Shown piece after piece: positions 16,188 to 23,385 of a stretch of DNA of 39,025 nt (its first letter is position 1; each line of letters begins with the position of its first letter). The notes beneath the pieces were generated by a model. The model worked only from the letters and a program-made list of their open reading frames with translations, did no database searches and was not told the DNA's origin. Origin of the DNA: a virus. The stretch spans positions 1 through 39,025 of IMG/VR virus record IMGVR_UViG_3300032224_001922, one strand, 5' to 3'. Made by a program: the position numbers and the translations under genes.

Positions 16188-16930
16188 GAAGTTTTTGTTG
16201 GCTTTATGTTGAGTAAACCATTAATTATATTTTTGTTTTTATCTTCTATATATTCTTTGAAAGAATTATTGTTTCCGTGAATAAAACATGGTTTTGTGTT
16301 GTCAAGTGAATTTATTAATCTATTTTCAAAAATATTATATTGTGATATATCTCTACCATGTAAACAGAGTGCAATTGTACTATTTACATCATTTTTTGTT
16401 TTTATTCCTTCATTTATTAATCTTGTCATTAAGGACCATGCGTGTTGATCATCATAAAATTGAATGGTATCAATTGCAAAACTATAATCCATAAGTTTTC
16501 TAATTTTAGAATTTATACCCATATACATTCCACAATTAATATAGTCTTTATTTGGATAAAATTTATCTATATTATTTAACATAGGCCAACAATTCTTTTC
16601 ATGACCAAATACTATATCAGCGTTAAACAATTTAAATTTTTCTAATACTTCTTCTGGTCCTGTTAATGGGAATATATCAAAATGATCTATGTATAAAATA
16701 ATTTCATCATTATCATATTTTTCTAGTTCATTATAGAATTGTTTCATTTTAAAGTCAAAATATGATCCTGGTGAAGGTAGTTGGCCGTAACGGTCAGATT
16801 TGTACTCAATCTCAATCAGATCATAATCATAATTAAAATATTTAAGTTTATCAATTAATTTATTAAATAAAAATAATTGTAAACTTTGAATTTCTGTGTA
16901 TTTTTTGTTTATTAAAAGTACAGTTTTCAT
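16184..16930 (-). CDS. PLOD-type glycosyltransferase, copy 2
   Basis: The start is set at ATG 16930, which overlaps the upstream stop as ATGA and aligns with the start of the neighbouring paralogue. The 248-residue protein resembles the glycosyltransferase domain of lysyl hydroxylase LH3/PLOD and procollagen galactosyltransferases. Motifs seen are ILYIDHFDIF (DxxD, metal and nucleotide sugar), a conserved GHEKNCWP, FYPN and INCGMYMG, a DDQHAW acid pair, and a C-terminal FIHGN. These are GT-A enzymes that use UDP-sugars. The target is unknown. It is about half identical by eye to the gene directly upstream. Confidence 0.82.
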   Translation of the reverse strand: MKTVLLINKKYTEIQSLQLFLFNKLIDKLKYFNYDYDLIEIEYKSDRYGQLPSPGSYFDFKMKQFYNELEKYDNDEIILYIDHFDIFPLTGPEEVLEKFKLFNADIVFGHEKNCWPMLNNIDKFYPNKDYINCGMYMGINSKIRKLMDYSFAIDTIQFYDDQHAWSLMTRLINEGIKTKNDVNSTIALCLHGRDISQYNIFENRLINSLDNTKPCFIHGNNNSFKEYIEDKNKNIINGLLNIKPTKTS

Positions 16931-17655
16931 ACCCAAACTGATTTTATTGGTTCATTTAACATCATATCATTATATGTACCACCATTTGCATGTAGAATAC
17001 AAGGTTTAATTTTTGTATCTTTATTAATTAATCTATCATCAATAGTATCAAACTGATTTAAATCATTTATATCCAAGTTAAATATCAATTCACGGTTTAA
17101 ATCAACTTCAACTTTGATGCCTTCTCTCATTAGTTTGGTTAAAATTAGAAATGCGTGTTGGTCATCATAAAACCTTAGACAATTTAAATGCATGCAATAT
17201 TCCATCAATTTTCTGATCTTAGAGTTTACGCCTATATAAACGCCCGCATTAATAAAATCTCCGTTAGGGTAGAATTTGGGTTCATTATTTAGATTAGGCC
17301 AACAATTTTTTTCATGACCAAATACTATATCAGCGTTAAATGATTTAAATTTTTCTAAAATCTCATTTTCATCTGTTAAAAAATATGTGTCAAATGCATC
17401 AGTGTATAATATAATTTCATCTGGAGGATAATCACCTAGAATTTCATAAAACAATTCTAATTTGAAATTAAAAAATGAGTGTGGTTGTGGTAATGAAGGT
17501 TTATAATCTGGAAAATCTGAACTGACATAATCTTTTATATGCAGATCAAAATTGATATTTTTATCCTTTAATTTTTTTAAAAGTTTTGTATATGCGTCTT
17601 TATTATATCTATCAGACTTTTCATATTCTTTATTTAATAGTAATATTGTTTTCAT
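16927..17655 (-). CDS. PLOD-type glycosyltransferase, copy 1
   Basis: This 242-residue protein is a paralogue of its downstream neighbour, sharing the opening MKTILLLNK, the DxxD site ILYTDAFDTYF, NADIVFGHEKNCWP, the FYPNGDFINAGVY block, RFYDDQHAF and the C-terminal CILHANGG. A tandem duplication is the simplest origin. The same fold decorates hydroxylysine in collagens in animals and mimivirus, but no collagen-like Gly-X-Y protein is visible in this window. The two copies may act on different acceptors. Translation is coupled to the second copy through an ATGA overlap. Confidence 0.82.
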   Translation of the reverse strand: MKTILLLNKEYEKSDRYNKDAYTKLLKKLKDKNINFDLHIKDYVSSDFPDYKPSLPQPHSFFNFKLELFYEILGDYPPDEIILYTDAFDTYFLTDENEILEKFKSFNADIVFGHEKNCWPNLNNEPKFYPNGDFINAGVYIGVNSKIRKLMEYCMHLNCLRFYDDQHAFLILTKLMREGIKVEVDLNRELIFNLDINDLNQFDTIDDRLINKDTKIKPCILHANGGTYNDMMLNEPIKSVWV

Positions 17656-17661
17656 TAGTTA

Positions 17662-18000
17662 TTATTTCCACAAAATTTGTAATATTACAATAAATAAACT
17701 TAATCCTACCAATGTCATAGTTTTTAAAGTTAATCTTTCATTGAAATATATTTGAGTCAATACTGTGAACATTATGATGCCAATACTGAAAGTGAATATT
17801 CTGTTTGGCCAGATTTTACCTTCAAATACTTCAGCTAAAATTTTAGCTGCGTAAATTGATAAAATTGTATTTGGTATACTTAAAAATATTAAATACCATT
17901 GATACTTTTTGTAAAATTCATGAATAAATTGTCCATATAACTGGTGCCAACCAATTATATAGACAAATATTAATATAGCTAATGCAATTAATAATTTCAC
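17662..18000 (-). CDS. Small multispanning membrane protein (GTG start)
   Basis: This 112-residue protein starts with GTG, overlapping the stop of the upstream gene (GTGA at 17997-18000). It has about four hydrophobic segments: residues 2-17, 35-55, 70-85 and 93-111. The last two, separated by FNERLTLK, recall the last helix pair of small drug/metabolite transporters (SMR/EamA), though similarity is weak. Transport function is only a guess. Confidence 0.6.
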   Translation of the reverse strand: MKLLIALAILIFVYIIGWHQLYGQFIHEFYKKYQWYLIFLSIPNTILSIYAAKILAEVFEGKIWPNRIFTFSIGIIMFTVLTQIYFNERLTLKTMTLVGLSLFIVILQILWK

Positions 18001-18194
18001 AAACTATAACTTATAGAAGATACATCAAATACAAGAGTTTTTGTTGAACTGGTTGTATTAATTACATCTTTCACAAATTCTTCATAATCAATTGGATATG
18101 AAGAAGTAATTCCATATTTCTGGAATACATCTAGTAAAAGTTGTGTATTTACTTCTGTATTAACTGTTTGAATATTAGTTTGTTGGTTCATCAT
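17997..18194 (-). CDS. Hypothetical 65-residue protein
   Basis: A small, polar protein rich in Thr, Asn and Ser (MMNQQTNIQTVNTEV...) with no cysteine and no membrane segment. It overlaps the upstream gene by 20 bases and the downstream membrane-protein gene by 4, so it belongs to a compact operon. Function is unknown. Confidence 0.5.
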   Translation of the reverse strand: MMNQQTNIQTVNTEVNTQLLLDVFQKYGITSSYPIDYEEFVKDVINTTSSTKTLVFDVSSISYSL

Positions 18195-18657
18195 ACTGTT
18201 TTTCTAACCTTTGAATGTGATCTTCAAGTTGTTTAATATACATTTTCATATTGACGAATTGGTTTTTAACTTCAGACAATTCATCTTTATTTTTTAACGG
18301 ATTACTTTTTTTCAATTCTTCTGTGGTAAGACATGACAAATGATCAACACCTGCGAGATACTCACAATCTACATTGTAGGTATTTTTTCCACAAATACAA
18401 CATATCCACTTTTCTTTGTATTCTTCTTCAAAGATTTGTTTAATTCTATCAAGAGTTTCAACTACTTCTGCAGTTGAATCTGCATTAATAATATCATATG
18501 CCCAATTTAAAGCATTATCTTCACGATCTTTCAATTCGGGATAAAGTTTAATTAGTTCTTTCTCAATTAGTTCAATATATGGATCTATTTGTTCTGTTTG
18601 AATTCTACGTAATGCTTTTGCGTATGTAACTATGATGCTTTCACTTATTTTGTTCAT
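18175..18657 (-). CDS. Zinc-finger and coiled-coil hypothetical protein
   Basis: The 160-residue protein has a helical N-terminal half, a central zinc-binding pattern (WICCICGKNTYNVDC, later DHLSC) around residues 84-110, and a C-terminal coiled coil (KNQFVNMKMYIKQLEDHIQ). Spacing suggests a single C4-type finger. It may act as a small regulator or adaptor. It begins one base after the stop of the small membrane gene upstream. Confidence 0.6.
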   Translation of the reverse strand: MNKISESIIVTYAKALRRIQTEQIDPYIELIEKELIKLYPELKDREDNALNWAYDIINADSTAEVVETLDRIKQIFEEEYKEKWICCICGKNTYNVDCEYLAGVDHLSCLTTEELKKSNPLKNKDELSEVKNQFVNMKMYIKQLEDHIQRLEKQYDEPTN

Positions 18658-18658
18658 A

Positions 18659-18823
18659 TTATTTTTTTGTTAATTGTTTTAGTACTTCTCTTACTGTGAA
18701 ATAAAATATAGATGGAATTAATACTACAAAGAATATTGTAATTACCAATACAATTCCTATTGCAAATAGACTACCAAATATTAGTCCGATTATCAAGTCT
18801 ATAACTTTATATAATTTATTCAT
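18659..18823 (-). CDS. Small membrane protein (54 residues)
   Basis: A 54-codon frame encodes MNKLYKVIDL, a hydrophobic stretch of about 33 residues (IIGLIFGSLFAIGIVLVITI and onward) and a basic tail ending LTKK. It may form one long or two short membrane helices. Its start overlaps the stop of the upstream gene by 8 bases and its stop is one base from the next start, which strongly supports a real gene. Confidence 0.65.
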   Translation of the reverse strand: MNKLYKVIDLIIGLIFGSLFAIGIVLVITIFFVVLIPSIFYFTVREVLKQLTKK

Positions 18824-19088
18824 TTTTCAAAAATCTATTGTAAATTAATTTGCCTAGATTAGCAGCAAATTTACGGGCTTTCTTTTCTGGTAAATCATAC
18901 AAATGTGCATGAAATACTTCTTCAATTAATACATTAAGTTGTCTACGTGTTAACAATGTTGGATCTACAAGTATTGCGGGATTTTTAACGTCTGGATTAT
19001 CACACAAACCAGAAGCATTATATTTACCTGACGGTTTGTTATAATTTACTGTATATTCAATGCCTTCAAAATTCTTGAACTTCATCAT
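18816..19088 (-). CDS. Metallopeptidase-like small protein with EExxH motif
   Basis: Residues about 50-85 (VLIEEVFHAHLYDLPEKKAR) resemble the active helix of small phage proteins in which LIHExLHA carries an HExxH zinc site. Here the first His is replaced by Glu (EEVFH), so the canonical site is altered; a second His two residues later (HAH) might compensate. The rest, with KFAANLGKLIYN, fits the conserved C-terminal helix of those proteins. An inactive or altered metallopeptidase fold is likely. A weak Shine-Dalgarno (AAGGGA) precedes the ATG pair. Confidence 0.5.
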   Translation of the reverse strand: MMKFKNFEGIEYTVNYNKPSGKYNASGLCDNPDVKNPAILVDPTLLTRRQLNVLIEEVFHAHLYDLPEKKARKFAANLGKLIYNRFLKNE

Positions 19089-19124
19089 TTCCCTTTTTTA
19101 AAACTCTTTTTTATTAAACAAAAA

Positions 19125-19349
19125 TTAACAACAATGTCCTTTTTTATTATCTGCAGTAAAAGTATTAAGACAGTAATTGTCTGAACGTATATCACGTAAT
19201 CCATACAATTGTCTATACATATCGTATACAATGTGATCCAAATCTTTAACTATCATAGGAATACTTTTTGTTTTATCTACTTCTTGCATTTTTAAACAAT
19301 ATTTTTTGATAATAGAATCAATTTGCAAATCAACAATTTGTTCTTTCAT
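19125..19349 (-). CDS. Hypothetical 74-residue protein
   Basis: An acidic, helical small protein (MKEQIVDLQIDSIIKK...) ending NKKGHCC. The final two cysteines and one in KKYCLKMQ have no clear zinc spacing. Its ATG overlaps the TAA of the upstream lipoprotein gene by one base (TAATG). No homologue is recognised. Confidence 0.55.
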   Translation of the reverse strand: MKEQIVDLQIDSIIKKYCLKMQEVDKTKSIPMIVKDLDHIVYDMYRQLYGLRDIRSDNYCLNTFTADNKKGHCC

Positions 19350-19594
19350 TAATTTTTAGTAGTTTTACTAATTTTACCGTCCGTTGTGTAATATGCTCTA
19401 TAATAATTGGTGTGAATCACATATACACTATTAGTTGACGGTTCAATCATACTATAAGTAATATACCTATTATTAATAGCGTGAACTCTACTACAATTTG
19501 GTAGTGTTTCCAATGCTCTATTATAACTATATCTTAGATACATTCCACTAGTACATCCAGTAAACAACAATGTTGCAATCAATAAACTTTTCAT
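19349..19594 (-). CDS. Small lipoprotein
   Basis: The 81-residue protein starts MKSLLIATLLFTGC, a complete lipoprotein signal with Cys14. The mature part is tyrosine-rich (YLRYSYNR, VIHTNYYRAYYTT) and short, consistent with an envelope-anchored peptide. It overlaps the next gene upstream by 4 bases and lies in a run of membrane-directed small genes. Possible roles include superinfection exclusion or lysis control; the sequence does not decide. Confidence 0.65.
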   Translation of the reverse strand: MKSLLIATLLFTGCTSGMYLRYSYNRALETLPNCSRVHAINNRYITYSMIEPSTNSVYVIHTNYYRAYYTTDGKISKTTKN

Positions 19595-19815
19595 TCTAAT
19601 AATTCACGTTCTTCTACTGAATAATTATGACTGTCTTTGTACATATCACAATATTTCTGTGCGTTTTCTTTTTTTAAATATACCTTTTCAATTGCCAAAT
19701 CATTGCCTCTATATGACATGATTAGATATACCTTAATCTTAGGTGGTTCTACTGTCATAGCAGTCAATAGAATTGCTGCAAGACTACCCAACACAATTTT
19801 GTTAAAACGGTTCAT
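19591..19815 (-). CDS. Small membrane-anchored hypothetical protein
   Basis: The 74-residue product begins with a basic segment and a hydrophobic helix (IVLGSLAAILLTAM), which could be a signal peptide or N-terminal anchor. It is followed by a soluble domain of about 50 residues rich in Tyr, Lys and Glu. Overlaps of 4 bases downstream and 14 upstream put it in the same compact operon. Confidence 0.55.
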   Translation of the reverse strand: MNRFNKIVLGSLAAILLTAMTVEPPKIKVYLIMSYRGNDLAIEKVYLKKENAQKYCDMYKDSHNYSVEERELLE

Positions 19816-20041
19816 ATTGATCTAATCTTGATTGACATTTTTCCAATTTGCTTTTATATTTTTGAATTGTAATATAGTCTTCATCACCATATTCATTCAT
19901 CAATAACATTTGTACACCAAATCGTTCCACTTCATCACATAGATAACGAATATCTTCACACAACTTGGGATCAAGTGTAGTGTTACAATTGTTTTGTGTA
20001 AATTCTCGCAGTCTATTAACTACTTCTTTGTTAGTCTTCAT
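19802..20041 (-). CDS. Hypothetical 79-residue protein
   Basis: A helical, charged protein (MKTNKEVVNRLREFTQ...) with two cysteines (NCNTTLDPKLC) and a C-terminal amphipathic helix (KYKSKLEKCQSRLDQY). It overlaps both neighbours. No known domain is seen. Confidence 0.55.
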   Translation of the reverse strand: MKTNKEVVNRLREFTQNNCNTTLDPKLCEDIRYLCDEVERFGVQMLLMNEYGDEDYITIQKYKSKLEKCQSRLDQYEPF

Positions 20042-20222
20042 TTGTTGAATAAATTATTTTTTCTACTACAATACCCTTCTTAGATGACTTGGGACCATAT
20101 AATGCTCCATATTGGTTTCTGCTATTGATGTAAGTGATTAAATCTTTCTTAATAACTTCCGCATCAAGATCATCAAAATTTGCGGGTAGATTAACTTTTA
20201 AATAATATTTTGGTTTATTCAT
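20031..20222 (-). CDS. Hypothetical 63-residue protein
   Basis: A small basic protein beginning MNKPKYYLKVNLPANFDD, with a probable alpha/beta core and a lysine-rich loop (GPKSSKKG). It follows the next gene by only a few bases. Nothing identifies its function. Confidence 0.5.
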   Translation of the reverse strand: MNKPKYYLKVNLPANFDDLDAEVIKKDLITYINSRNQYGALYGPKSSKKGIVVEKIIYSTNED

Positions 20223-20227
20223 AATTT

Positions 20228-21040
20228 TTATTGATGATATTTTCCTTTTTTATGATCTTCCAGACTATATTGTTCATCCCTCAACCATAGATCATGACAT
20301 GAAAAAGGTGAAGGGCATATTGGATATTTGGTGCACTTTGGTACAAGACCATAATATTTAAATTCTAAATTAGAATATGGATAAAAAATATCTGAATCTG
20401 GTTTTAATACTGCATTCTTAATAATCTCAATTATTTTGAGATCAAGTTGTTCATTTTCAGAAAAATTCCCATCTACCAAGTTCCAATGCAAATCTTCCAA
20501 TGTTTCTACATCTGAATGAAGCACCGGTGATGGCTTTCTATCAATGTCAATCCATTTAAGATTTTTCAATGGAAAATAACTGTCACAATTATGACAATGA
20601 CACAACAAATTTAATTTTTGTTCACACGTATGAGGTTCAATTTCAGGTTCAACATAAGATTCATCACTATTAAATAATGCATCATACGCTTTTTTAACAT
20701 CTATTTTCTCTACTGTCTTATGAACACAATAACGTCTTTCAAAAAATTTGCTGATTTCTTCTTTAGAAAGTTTAAAATTAACGCGTGTGAAATATTCTTC
20801 ACATTTTTGTAATAAAACTTCATTAGGAATGTCCTTTACAATTGAAGATTCAAGTTCTTCAATATATGATTGATCCTCTTCTGATCGTGGTATCAACATC
20901 ACATGTTTTTCTTGATTCTCCACAATCTCTTGGAGAGTTAATCTTTTTTTAGAATCACTTTTGACGTATGGTTGTGACAAATAACTTACAGTGTGCATAG
21001 CTGTACCAATATTATTTGATTTTTTACTTTTCTTACTCAT
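20228..21040 (-). CDS. Cysteine/histidine-rich hypothetical protein
   Basis: The 270-residue protein has a basic N-terminus (MSKKSKKSNN) and an acidic helical region to residue 130. Two cysteine clusters follow: CEQKLNLLCHCHNC near residue 142 and CTKYPICPSPFSC near residue 240. These may bind zinc. Between them, IDIDRKPSPVLHSDVETL is polar. No nuclease or polymerase motif is evident. Its length and clusters suggest a structural or regulatory nucleic acid-binding protein, but this is weak. Confidence 0.55.
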   Translation of the reverse strand: MSKKSKKSNNIGTAMHTVSYLSQPYVKSDSKKRLTLQEIVENQEKHVMLIPRSEEDQSYIEELESSIVKDIPNEVLLQKCEEYFTRVNFKLSKEEISKFFERRYCVHKTVEKIDVKKAYDALFNSDESYVEPEIEPHTCEQKLNLLCHCHNCDSYFPLKNLKWIDIDRKPSPVLHSDVETLEDLHWNLVDGNFSENEQLDLKIIEIIKNAVLKPDSDIFYPYSNLEFKYYGLVPKCTKYPICPSPFSCHDLWLRDEQYSLEDHKKGKYHQ

Positions 21041-21044
21041 AATT

Positions 21045-21242
21045 TTACCAGTGATGTATAATGTTTGCGATAATGAAACCGCATGTAATAAAGTTTACCA
21101 TAACAATGGTGAACCTCAAGAGAAAACTAGTAAGAGCATAACTTACAGGCAATACAGGCACATCAGGCTTGCATTCATCTGTATGACCTACACGGTGGTC
21201 AATAGTTCTTGCTAGTGTCAAGAAAAATTTATTAGTCGTCAT
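21045..21242 (-). CDS. Small membrane protein (65 residues)
   Basis: The ATG at 21242 (MTTNKFFLTLARTI) is preferred to the one nine codons earlier, because it overlaps the end of the small upstream membrane gene by only 11 bases. The C-terminal half is one long hydrophobic stretch (ALTSFLLRFTIVMVNFITCG and onward), so the protein is probably an integral membrane protein with an N-terminal soluble part. No family is recognised. Confidence 0.55.
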   Translation of the reverse strand: MTTNKFFLTLARTIDHRVGHTDECKPDVPVLPVSYALTSFLLRFTIVMVNFITCGFIIANIIHHW

Positions 21243-21327
21243 TTTCTTTAGTAAGAATAAAAAATCCACTGATCATTAGTATTACACCGACAATACACAA
21301 TCCATAATATACTGTATCCACATTCAT
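21232..21327 (-). CDS. Tiny single-span membrane protein (31 residues)
   Basis: The frame encodes MNVDTVYYGLCIVGVILMIS, continues GFFILTKENDD and stops: one membrane helix with an acidic tail. It starts in an ATGA overlap with the upstream 62-residue gene and ends inside the next one, leaving no unused bases. Position and hydrophobicity support translation despite the length. Confidence 0.5.
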   Translation of the reverse strand: MNVDTVYYGLCIVGVILMISGFFILTKENDD

Positions 21328-21512
21328 ATAATGAGAAATCTTACAATTTGTAAATCACCATACTCATTCTTTGTTTCAAGAATTACATCAGGATGTGGAC
21401 GGTCACAACTAAGATATACCTTAGCATTAGGAATATTCAATTCCTTAATCATTTTCTTTTCCACTGCGTTTTTAACCCACTCAATAATATCTTTTGTTTG
21501 TACATTAGCCAT
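21324..21512 (-). CDS. Hypothetical 62-residue protein
   Basis: A compact alpha/beta protein (MANVQTKDIIEWVKN...) with SCDRPHPDVILE in its middle and no membrane segment. It lies between the ligase-linked gene and a tiny membrane gene in a continuous operon. No function is recognisable. Confidence 0.5.
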   Translation of the reverse strand: MANVQTKDIIEWVKNAVEKKMIKELNIPNAKVYLSCDRPHPDVILETKNEYGDLQIVRFLII

Positions 21513-21516
21513 AATT

Positions 21517-21708
21517 TTAATTTCCCATCCAATTACTTACATTCTCAGGTCCATTTTGCGTATGAATACCCAAATACTTTACCTTGGTTAAGTTCATAGG
21601 CATCTTGATGCGTTTCCAATCCCATAATGATGGCAAATCACTGTCATCATCTGATTCCCATTCAATGTCTAGTATAATTCTAGCACTTTTTGTTTTATTA
21701 TCATTCAT
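21517..21708 (-). CDS. Hypothetical 63-residue acidic protein
   Basis: The start is placed at ATG 21708, giving MNDNKTKSARIILDIEW; the longer frame to 21801 would lie wholly inside the ligase gene. The protein has an acidic run (ESDDDSDLP) and two tryptophans (SLWDWKR). It overlaps the end of the ligase gene by 8 bases, which suggests coupling. Function is unknown. Confidence 0.55.
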   Translation of the reverse strand: MNDNKTKSARIILDIEWESDDDSDLPSLWDWKRIKMPMNLTKVKYLGIHTQNGPENVSNWMGN

Positions 21709-22801
21709 AACTTTCACGGTCAATATTTGTGACATAAGGAAACCTTGGAATTTCATCACCAGGTGTAAAATTAAAATACTTAACCGTAGCACTCTTTCCA
21801 ATAAGCTTATTCTTGTTCTTCAATAGTTCTTTTAGGTATTCCCTAGTTCCCTTAATATTACTGTGGAACTCAATGTCCTTGTGATTCTTGAATACCATAT
21901 GTCCAGCCATACCACTTTTATTGCCTAGACCTTCAACAATATCAAGAATCTTGAATTCACTATCTTGAAACTCCTTACGCTTGAGAAGGCATTTACTACG
22001 TTTGTTTTCGTAGGGGCCATCCGTGCGAACCATCTGTCCTTCGTAACCTTCGGCAACATACTTTTCATACAATTCATTTAAATGTGTAATCGTGTCCACA
22101 AAGTGAGTCGGAACACGACGAACCACATTGTTATTAGTAAGATAAGTAGTAATGTCACTATTGCGGTCACTAAAAGTCTTCTGTACAATCCAGTCATATA
22201 CCCAATATTGAATATTTGTTGCACTGTCAACCAAATCTTCTGGTGTAGGCTTTGTCTTCTTTACTAAACTACAAATAGCATTAAAATCATTGGCAAACTT
22301 ATCAGCATACAATTCACCATCAAGAATTGCGTCAGGAAACTTATCAAAGAAAGGTTTCAATGCAACTAGTACGTGAGGAGCTGAAACAATATGTTTACCA
22401 TTACGACTCCACATTCCATCCTTCTTTACAACACAACGAATACCATCCAACTTTGGTTGACTATAAACAGGATACTTCAATTCATCCTTATAGTCATCAT
22501 AGTTCTTTGCCAACATTGGTTCCGTAAAACCAATACCATCAATATCATTGATGTTTTCAAAGTAACCACTTTCCTTCTTTTTCTTCCAAGTAGCCTTTGC
22601 TTCTTTTGTGGCTTGATCTTCTGCGGAAGTAGCATTCTTCTTTCCGGTATTTTTACCGTCACAAACTGTCCATTCAGTGATTTGAATTTTATCACTGTCA
22701 AGTTGACCGTAGTGAGTACGGTACTTATTTCCTTCAGCTTCAATAAGCCAAGTTTGAATAGCACCCGTATTTGTACGGGCAAACAACATAGGTAGTTTCA
22801 T
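21701..22801 (-). CDS. ATP-dependent DNA ligase with WGR-like N-terminal domain
   Basis: The 366-residue enzyme seals nicks in DNA using ATP. Nucleotidyltransferase motifs are clear: adenylated Lys117 in QPKLDGIR (motif I), WSRNGK (131-136), DGELY (161-165, motif III), EGYEGQMVR (251-259, motif IV) and LLKRKEF (motif V). Residues 1-80 resemble a WGR domain (NKYRTHYGQLDSD, then ATKEAKATWKKK), a nucleic acid-binding module known from PARPs and some bacterial proteins; this part is by-eye. A short OB-like C-terminus follows. Codon use looks less A/T-biased than in the nearby glycosyltransferases. A strong promoter lies at 22813-22841. Confidence 0.94.
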   Translation of the reverse strand: MKLPMLFARTNTGAIQTWLIEAEGNKYRTHYGQLDSDKIQITEWTVCDGKNTGKKNATSAEDQATKEAKATWKKKKESGYFENINDIDGIGFTEPMLAKNYDDYKDELKYPVYSQPKLDGIRCVVKKDGMWSRNGKHIVSAPHVLVALKPFFDKFPDAILDGELYADKFANDFNAICSLVKKTKPTPEDLVDSATNIQYWVYDWIVQKTFSDRNSDITTYLTNNNVVRRVPTHFVDTITHLNELYEKYVAEGYEGQMVRTDGPYENKRSKCLLKRKEFQDSEFKILDIVEGLGNKSGMAGHMVFKNHKDIEFHSNIKGTREYLKELLKNKNKLIGKSATVKYFNFTPGDEIPRFPYVTNIDRESYE

Positions 22802-22812
22802 ATCTTATAAAG

Positions 22813-22841
22813 AGATTACCACGGATTTTTCTGGAAGTCAA
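22813..22841 (-). promoter_or_regulatory. Sigma70-like promoter with extended -10 for the ligase operon
   Basis: TTGACT (22841-22836), a 17-base spacer and TAATCT (22818-22813) preceded by CGTGG on the minus strand. The AATCCGTGGTAA segment is shared with the promoter of the restriction-like operon. Confidence 0.65.
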
Positions 22842-22850
22842 CACCAAAAA

Positions 22851-23381
22851 TTAAAAAAACTTAGAATAACATCCCAGAACAATTCCACTCGCAGTTCCCA
22901 CGTTCAAACTACGGACAGTTCCCTTTCCGTTAATAGTCAAAATGTATGAACTGTTAGTCAAAATGTAGTCTGAAAGACCCTTTTGTTCCTCACCAAAAAT
23001 GAAAATTGGCTTAAAATTCTCCACGTTAACGTCATCCATAAACTGAAATAAATCTTGACACTCATAATTCACGTTATTTTCAATAGAGATCAGAGTGTAA
23101 CCCATATTCTTTATAGTGTCTACAAACTCTTCTTCAGTCTTAATAAAAGTAACGTCAATATAGTTGTGAGTGCCAACAGTACCCCGGCGGTCATATTGTT
23201 TCTTACCACCTACATAAAATACCTTTTCATAACCAAAAAAGTTACTGTTACGGATCAAAGTGGAGAGGTTGAAGTCTCCAGTCACGTGCATCATGGCGGA
23301 TGCAGCAGGAATGGTGTTATTAATGTAATGTTCCTTGATTTCAGGCACGGTCTTGGTCTTGAGGTGGTCCAAAACGTTCAT
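22851..23381 (-). CDS. TrmH/SpoU-family RNA 2'-O-methyltransferase
   Basis: The 176-residue protein carries the three SPOUT motifs of TrmH-type enzymes: NLSTLIRNSNFFG (38-50, with the catalytic Arg), FIFGEEQKGLS near 127 and the knot-forming RSLNVGTASGIVLG near 157. These enzymes use SAM to methylate ribose 2'-OH in tRNA or rRNA. It is a catalytic domain without an extra RNA-binding domain, close to TrmL/TrmH size. A phage enzyme might protect or retune tRNA or rRNA during infection. The start at 23381 is the only ATG near the domain edge. Confidence 0.92.
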   Translation of the reverse strand: MNVLDHLKTKTVPEIKEHYINNTIPAASAMMHVTGDFNLSTLIRNSNFFGYEKVFYVGGKKQYDRRGTVGTHNYIDVTFIKTEEEFVDTIKNMGYTLISIENNVNYECQDLFQFMDDVNVENFKPIFIFGEEQKGLSDYILTNSSYILTINGKGTVRSLNVGTASGIVLGCYSKFF

Positions 23382-23385
23382 AGCT

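Noticed and set aside
16184-17655. Collagen-like substrate for the PLOD-type enzymes within the window.
   Set aside because: No Gly-X-Y repeat is encoded here; only the enzymes are seen.
21709-21801. N-terminal extension of the 63-residue gene after the ligase.
   Set aside because: It would be entirely within the ligase coding region, and an ATG at 21708 gives the usual short overlap.
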